A stretch of DNA of 64,000 bases from Pseudo-nitzschia pungens (Eukaryota; Bacillariophyta; Bacillariophyceae; Bacillariales; Bacillariaceae). A model generated the notes under the pieces. It was not told the origin of the DNA, did not search any database, and was given only the letters and a program-made list of their open reading frames with translations. A program made the translations under genes and the position numbers. This document shows positions 61,706-64,000 of this stretch, in pieces (the first letter of the stretch is position 1; the number at the start of each line of letters is the position of its first letter). The stretch is from NCBI GenBank assembly GCA_037355855.1, contig CM074758.1, positions 6,979,001-7,043,000 of the forward strand, read 5' to 3'.

Positions 61706-63178
61706 ATGTCATCATGGTTCCAGTCTGCCGGGCTAAACTCCGCCTTCGAATCATTAAGTGCGAAGGTGCAAGCCGTCTCAGATTCCGTTCAAGATGCCAT
61801 ACCTAAAGAACACAAAGAACTCCTGGCAAAACTCACGTTAAACACGGAGGAAATGATATCCGAGCGACAAAACTATGGAGACGAAGCACATCGGAAAGCA
61901 GAAGCCATGGAACGTCTCAATAAAGTTCTACCATGGGAAACTTTGGATCCGGAACGCGAGGTTCGTCTTACTATTTGGTTGCTGTTTGACCCTCCGTTGC
62001 TTTATGCCCAACTCACTCCCGATTTTTCCAACATGCTTTCATCAATATCGTAACCACCAGATCCTAGTGGAAGAATGTAAAGATGCGATTTTGGAACTCA
62101 GCGCGAAGGAAGAAACGTTTCACGGACCTTTCGAAATGCCTCTCCTGAACGTACAGTTAGATGACGAACCCGATGAAAACGAAACGGAGGGTGAGGGAGA
62201 AGAGGAACCGGAAGTTGGCAAAGAGGAAGATCGATTGAGTGATGGAAGTCATGGTGACGCTAATGTCGACGCTGTCGGAGACCAACAGGGGCACCTGATG
62301 CCTTCGGATGAGAGTCGAGAAATGCTTGCGAAACTTGAACCGCTTCCCCCAATGTTGGACAACTTCGATTTGGACGAACATGTGGGACTGATTCAGAAAG
62401 TATTGAAGGAGGATCCTAAGTTGGTCGAAATGCAGGCATATCTCTCCGGTGCGTTGTTGCCTTTTTACCCATTGTGTTGTCTTTTATAAGGAGGGATCGA
62501 CGTTCTGACTTCGTAAGGAAGAACTTTCCTCTCGCATCCCAAAAGTAAGAAGGCTCTGACCCACTGTTTTCCGATTGTTATTTACTTCGTATTTGTTTAG
62601 GAGGAGGTGTTCGTGAAAAAATCTTTTGGCGCAATTATTTTTTCCATTGTGCTTATACTCGATACAAGGTAAGTTGAGAAAAATTATGGTGCAATATTAC
62701 TTGCGTGGTGCAGGAGCGGGTCAGTAATGAAAGAGTATGTTTCACATTGCAATTGAACAGGTTTATATCCTCATCAAACCGTGACTGTACCACATTGCCC
62801 ATTTTTCCCCATCGCAATTCTCAGTGTGGACTGAGTATCGATGAAATCTGGTCTTATCAAAAAGTATCAAACGTTACAAACAACGTCGATACCACTTTCA
62901 CCGAATACGACGACTCCGAGGTTGCGGCAACCTCTGTGAGAAGTACGGTCGAAGAAAAGGTCATTGCTTTTGATGGTTCAGATATGGAAGAGTTGGCAAC
63001 AATATCGGATACTGCCAACGATGAGAACGTTGACAGCACTGGGAATAATGACACTGCAGCAATTTCTCTAGAGACTCCAACTAGTGGCTTCGAACTTGTT
63101 GACGATATCGGTGAAGTTAACGAAGACCCAGAGCTGGACGAGCTAGAAGCAGAAATAGCAAGAGAACTAGAAGATTGA
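61706..63178 (+). CDS. BSD-domain protein, four exons
   Basis: Exons are proposed at 61706-61960, 62061-62448, 62601-62668 and 62825-63178. Introns of 100, 152 and 156 nt have GT...AG ends, and the joins keep frame (354 residues). The N terminus has an amphipathic part (W-F-Q-S-A-G-L), then L-P-W-E-T-L-D-P-E-R-E across exons 1-2, an acidic linker, and a helical segment (D-E-H-V-G-L-I-Q-K-V-L). Exon 3 encodes the signature of the BSD domain, F-W-R-N-Y-F-F-H-C. An acidic C terminus follows. Proteins of this SYAP1/DOS2-like kind combine P-W-E and BSD motifs; BSD domains also occur in TFIIH p62. Function here is unknown. This is the first intact non-transposon gene right of the insertion island. 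Splice sites are predicted by eye. Confidence 0.82.
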
Positions 63179-63370
63179 TTAGTTGAGTCCACAAATGAAT
63201 TTCGTAGTCGATACCATTTCATATTCAGAGGAATGATGTTCTTCAAGTCATTTTCGTCGCAATGTCTGTCGTGGGTTTTCGAGAGGAGGTCTGTTGTAAC
63301 GTTTCAAGAATTAAGCTTTTAAAAACTATGCAATAGGATATTTGGTTTGTTCAACTCTAGTCATTAGTCA
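63179..63370. other. Convergent intergenic region
   Basis: 192 bases between the stops of the two convergent genes. AT-rich; must hold both polyadenylation regions. No clear AATAAA. Confidence 0.5.
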
Positions 63371-64000
63371 TCATAGCTCGGCCAAGACTTCTTCATCTTT
63401 AGTGAGGTCAATCTCCTTTTTGGCACGGGCCTGATAATTCTCGTAGTACCACTTTAGATCTGTTTTCAAATCGTTCATTGCTCCACTGTATCCCAACTTT
63501 TCCTTCGCCAGGTCGGGGGCGACATAAAAGTCAGTTAACCGAAAGGGAAAATTGACTTTACCGAAAGTCTCACCCGAATAATGTTGGATTTTCACATCTT
63601 CTTTTGCGATACCTGCGGATTCGGCACACAAGTATGCAACTTCGTCGTAACTAAGCAGTTTATCCGTTCCGCAGTTGAAATATCTTTGTTCAATTGCAGC
63701 TTCTTCGTCATCAAGTGGTGCAATCAACAGCGACGCAACGTCTGCAGAGTTCGTAAGGGACACTTTTTGGGTTCCAGGACTTGGAATCAACAAGGGAACA
63801 TCACGAGACAGTCTGTCGAAGTACCAATCGATGTAGTCGTGTTTGTTCGATTTTTCGCCATAGATGTACTGGGGTCTAAACGAGACCAAGGGAAGCTTGC
63901 ATTCTTCCGCGATGTAGTGGTCCATCTTGGCTTGACCCGCCGATTCTTTGATTGGGGTTGTTGCTTCTCCCATGGGAAACTCTGTTTCGTCAGTAGGTTG
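63371..64000 (-). CDS. CSP41-like atypical SDR, C-terminal part (runs off the window)
   Basis: Minus strand, stop TCA complement at 63371-63373, open through 64000, so the N-terminal Rossmann part with the dinucleotide-binding Gly motif lies outside. The visible ~210 residues have S-F-R-P-Q-Y-I-Y-G, W-Y-F-D-R-L-S-R-D-V-P-L-L-I-P, S-L-T-N-S-A-D-V-A-S and Y-F-N-C-G-T-D. These are blocks shared with plant and algal CSP41 (chloroplast stem-loop binding protein, an extended short-chain dehydrogenase/reductase fold acting as a plastid RNA-binding protein). The in-frame ATG at 63973 is internal, since the frame continues upstream (E-T-E-F-P-M-G-E-A). Plastid targeting cannot be checked here. Confidence 0.85.
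   Translation of the reverse strand, partial: QPTDETEFPMGEATTPIKESAGQAKMDHYIAEECKLPLVSFRPQYIYGEKSNKHDYIDWYFDRLSRDVPLLIPSPGTQKVSLTNSADVASLLIAPLDDEEAAIEQRYFNCGTDKLLSYDEVAYLCAESAGIAKEDVKIQHYSGETFGKVNFPFRLTDFYVAPDLAKEKLGYSGAMNDLKTDLKWYYENYQARAKKEIDLTKDEEVLAEL

Noticed and set aside
1..64000. tRNA and rRNA genes
   Set aside because: None was recognised by eye on either strand; a covariance-model search would be needed to exclude short ones.

Overview
This is a repeat-dominated window of nuclear DNA from a eukaryote, most likely a photosynthetic stramenopile such as a diatom. That assignment is inferred from three things: a plastid-type CSP41-like dehydratase/RNA-binding protein at the right edge, a compact intron-bearing BSD-domain gene beside it, and the kinds of retroelement present. 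No ribosomal RNA, tRNA, CRISPR or prokaryotic operon structure was recognised. Only the last 2.3 kb looks like ordinary host gene space.

Left part (1-15.5 kb). Several minisatellites lie at 0.3-0.8, 1.0-1.1, 2.1-2.8, 3.5-3.7 and 3.8-4.1 kb. Among them are a reverse transcriptase fragment of Ty3/Gypsy family B (2953-3326), a tiny deletion derivative of family E with its target duplication preserved (4164-4815), and a foldback of TGTCCTCAA units (5263-5440). Two family A Gypsy elements then lie head to head, A1 on the minus strand (5542-10520) and A2 on the plus strand (10521-15510).

Middle (15.5-38 kb) is one nest of insertions. A minus-strand family B element (B1) was broken by element D, whose gag received element C (19985-35036, 5-bp duplication CTTAT). 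C's gag then received a full-length 10.9-kb LINE (23266-34213, 20-bp target duplication) with two long open reading frames and no break. B1 keeps its 5' LTR at 37839-38022. Minisatellites follow to 39.2 kb.

Right part (39.7-61.2 kb). A host-like or transposase-like gene with a DUF7869-type region runs on the minus strand from 48496 to 39729. It was cut by a solo family E LTR (39842-40209) and by a nearly intact Gypsy element A' (42566-48258); both have matching 5-bp target duplications, and the coding sequence joins in frame across each. A second family B element, B2 (48737-61210, duplication AGTGG), holds a 5'-truncated second LINE copy (49705-56340) in its gag.

The Gypsy elements of the A/A'/C/D/E group share a gag with a C-x4-H-x-H-x4-C finger, the same pol layout (protease, reverse transcriptase, RNase H, integrase), a 12-bp palindrome CAGTAATTACTG directly after the 5' LTR, and, where it can be read (A1, A2, A', D), a TGA stop at the end of gag. 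In A2 and A' the pol frame continues directly behind that TGA. Family B instead uses an overlapping ATGA between gag and pol. At the right end are a four-exon BSD-domain gene (61706-63178, +) and the 3' part of a CSP41-like gene (63371-64000, -).
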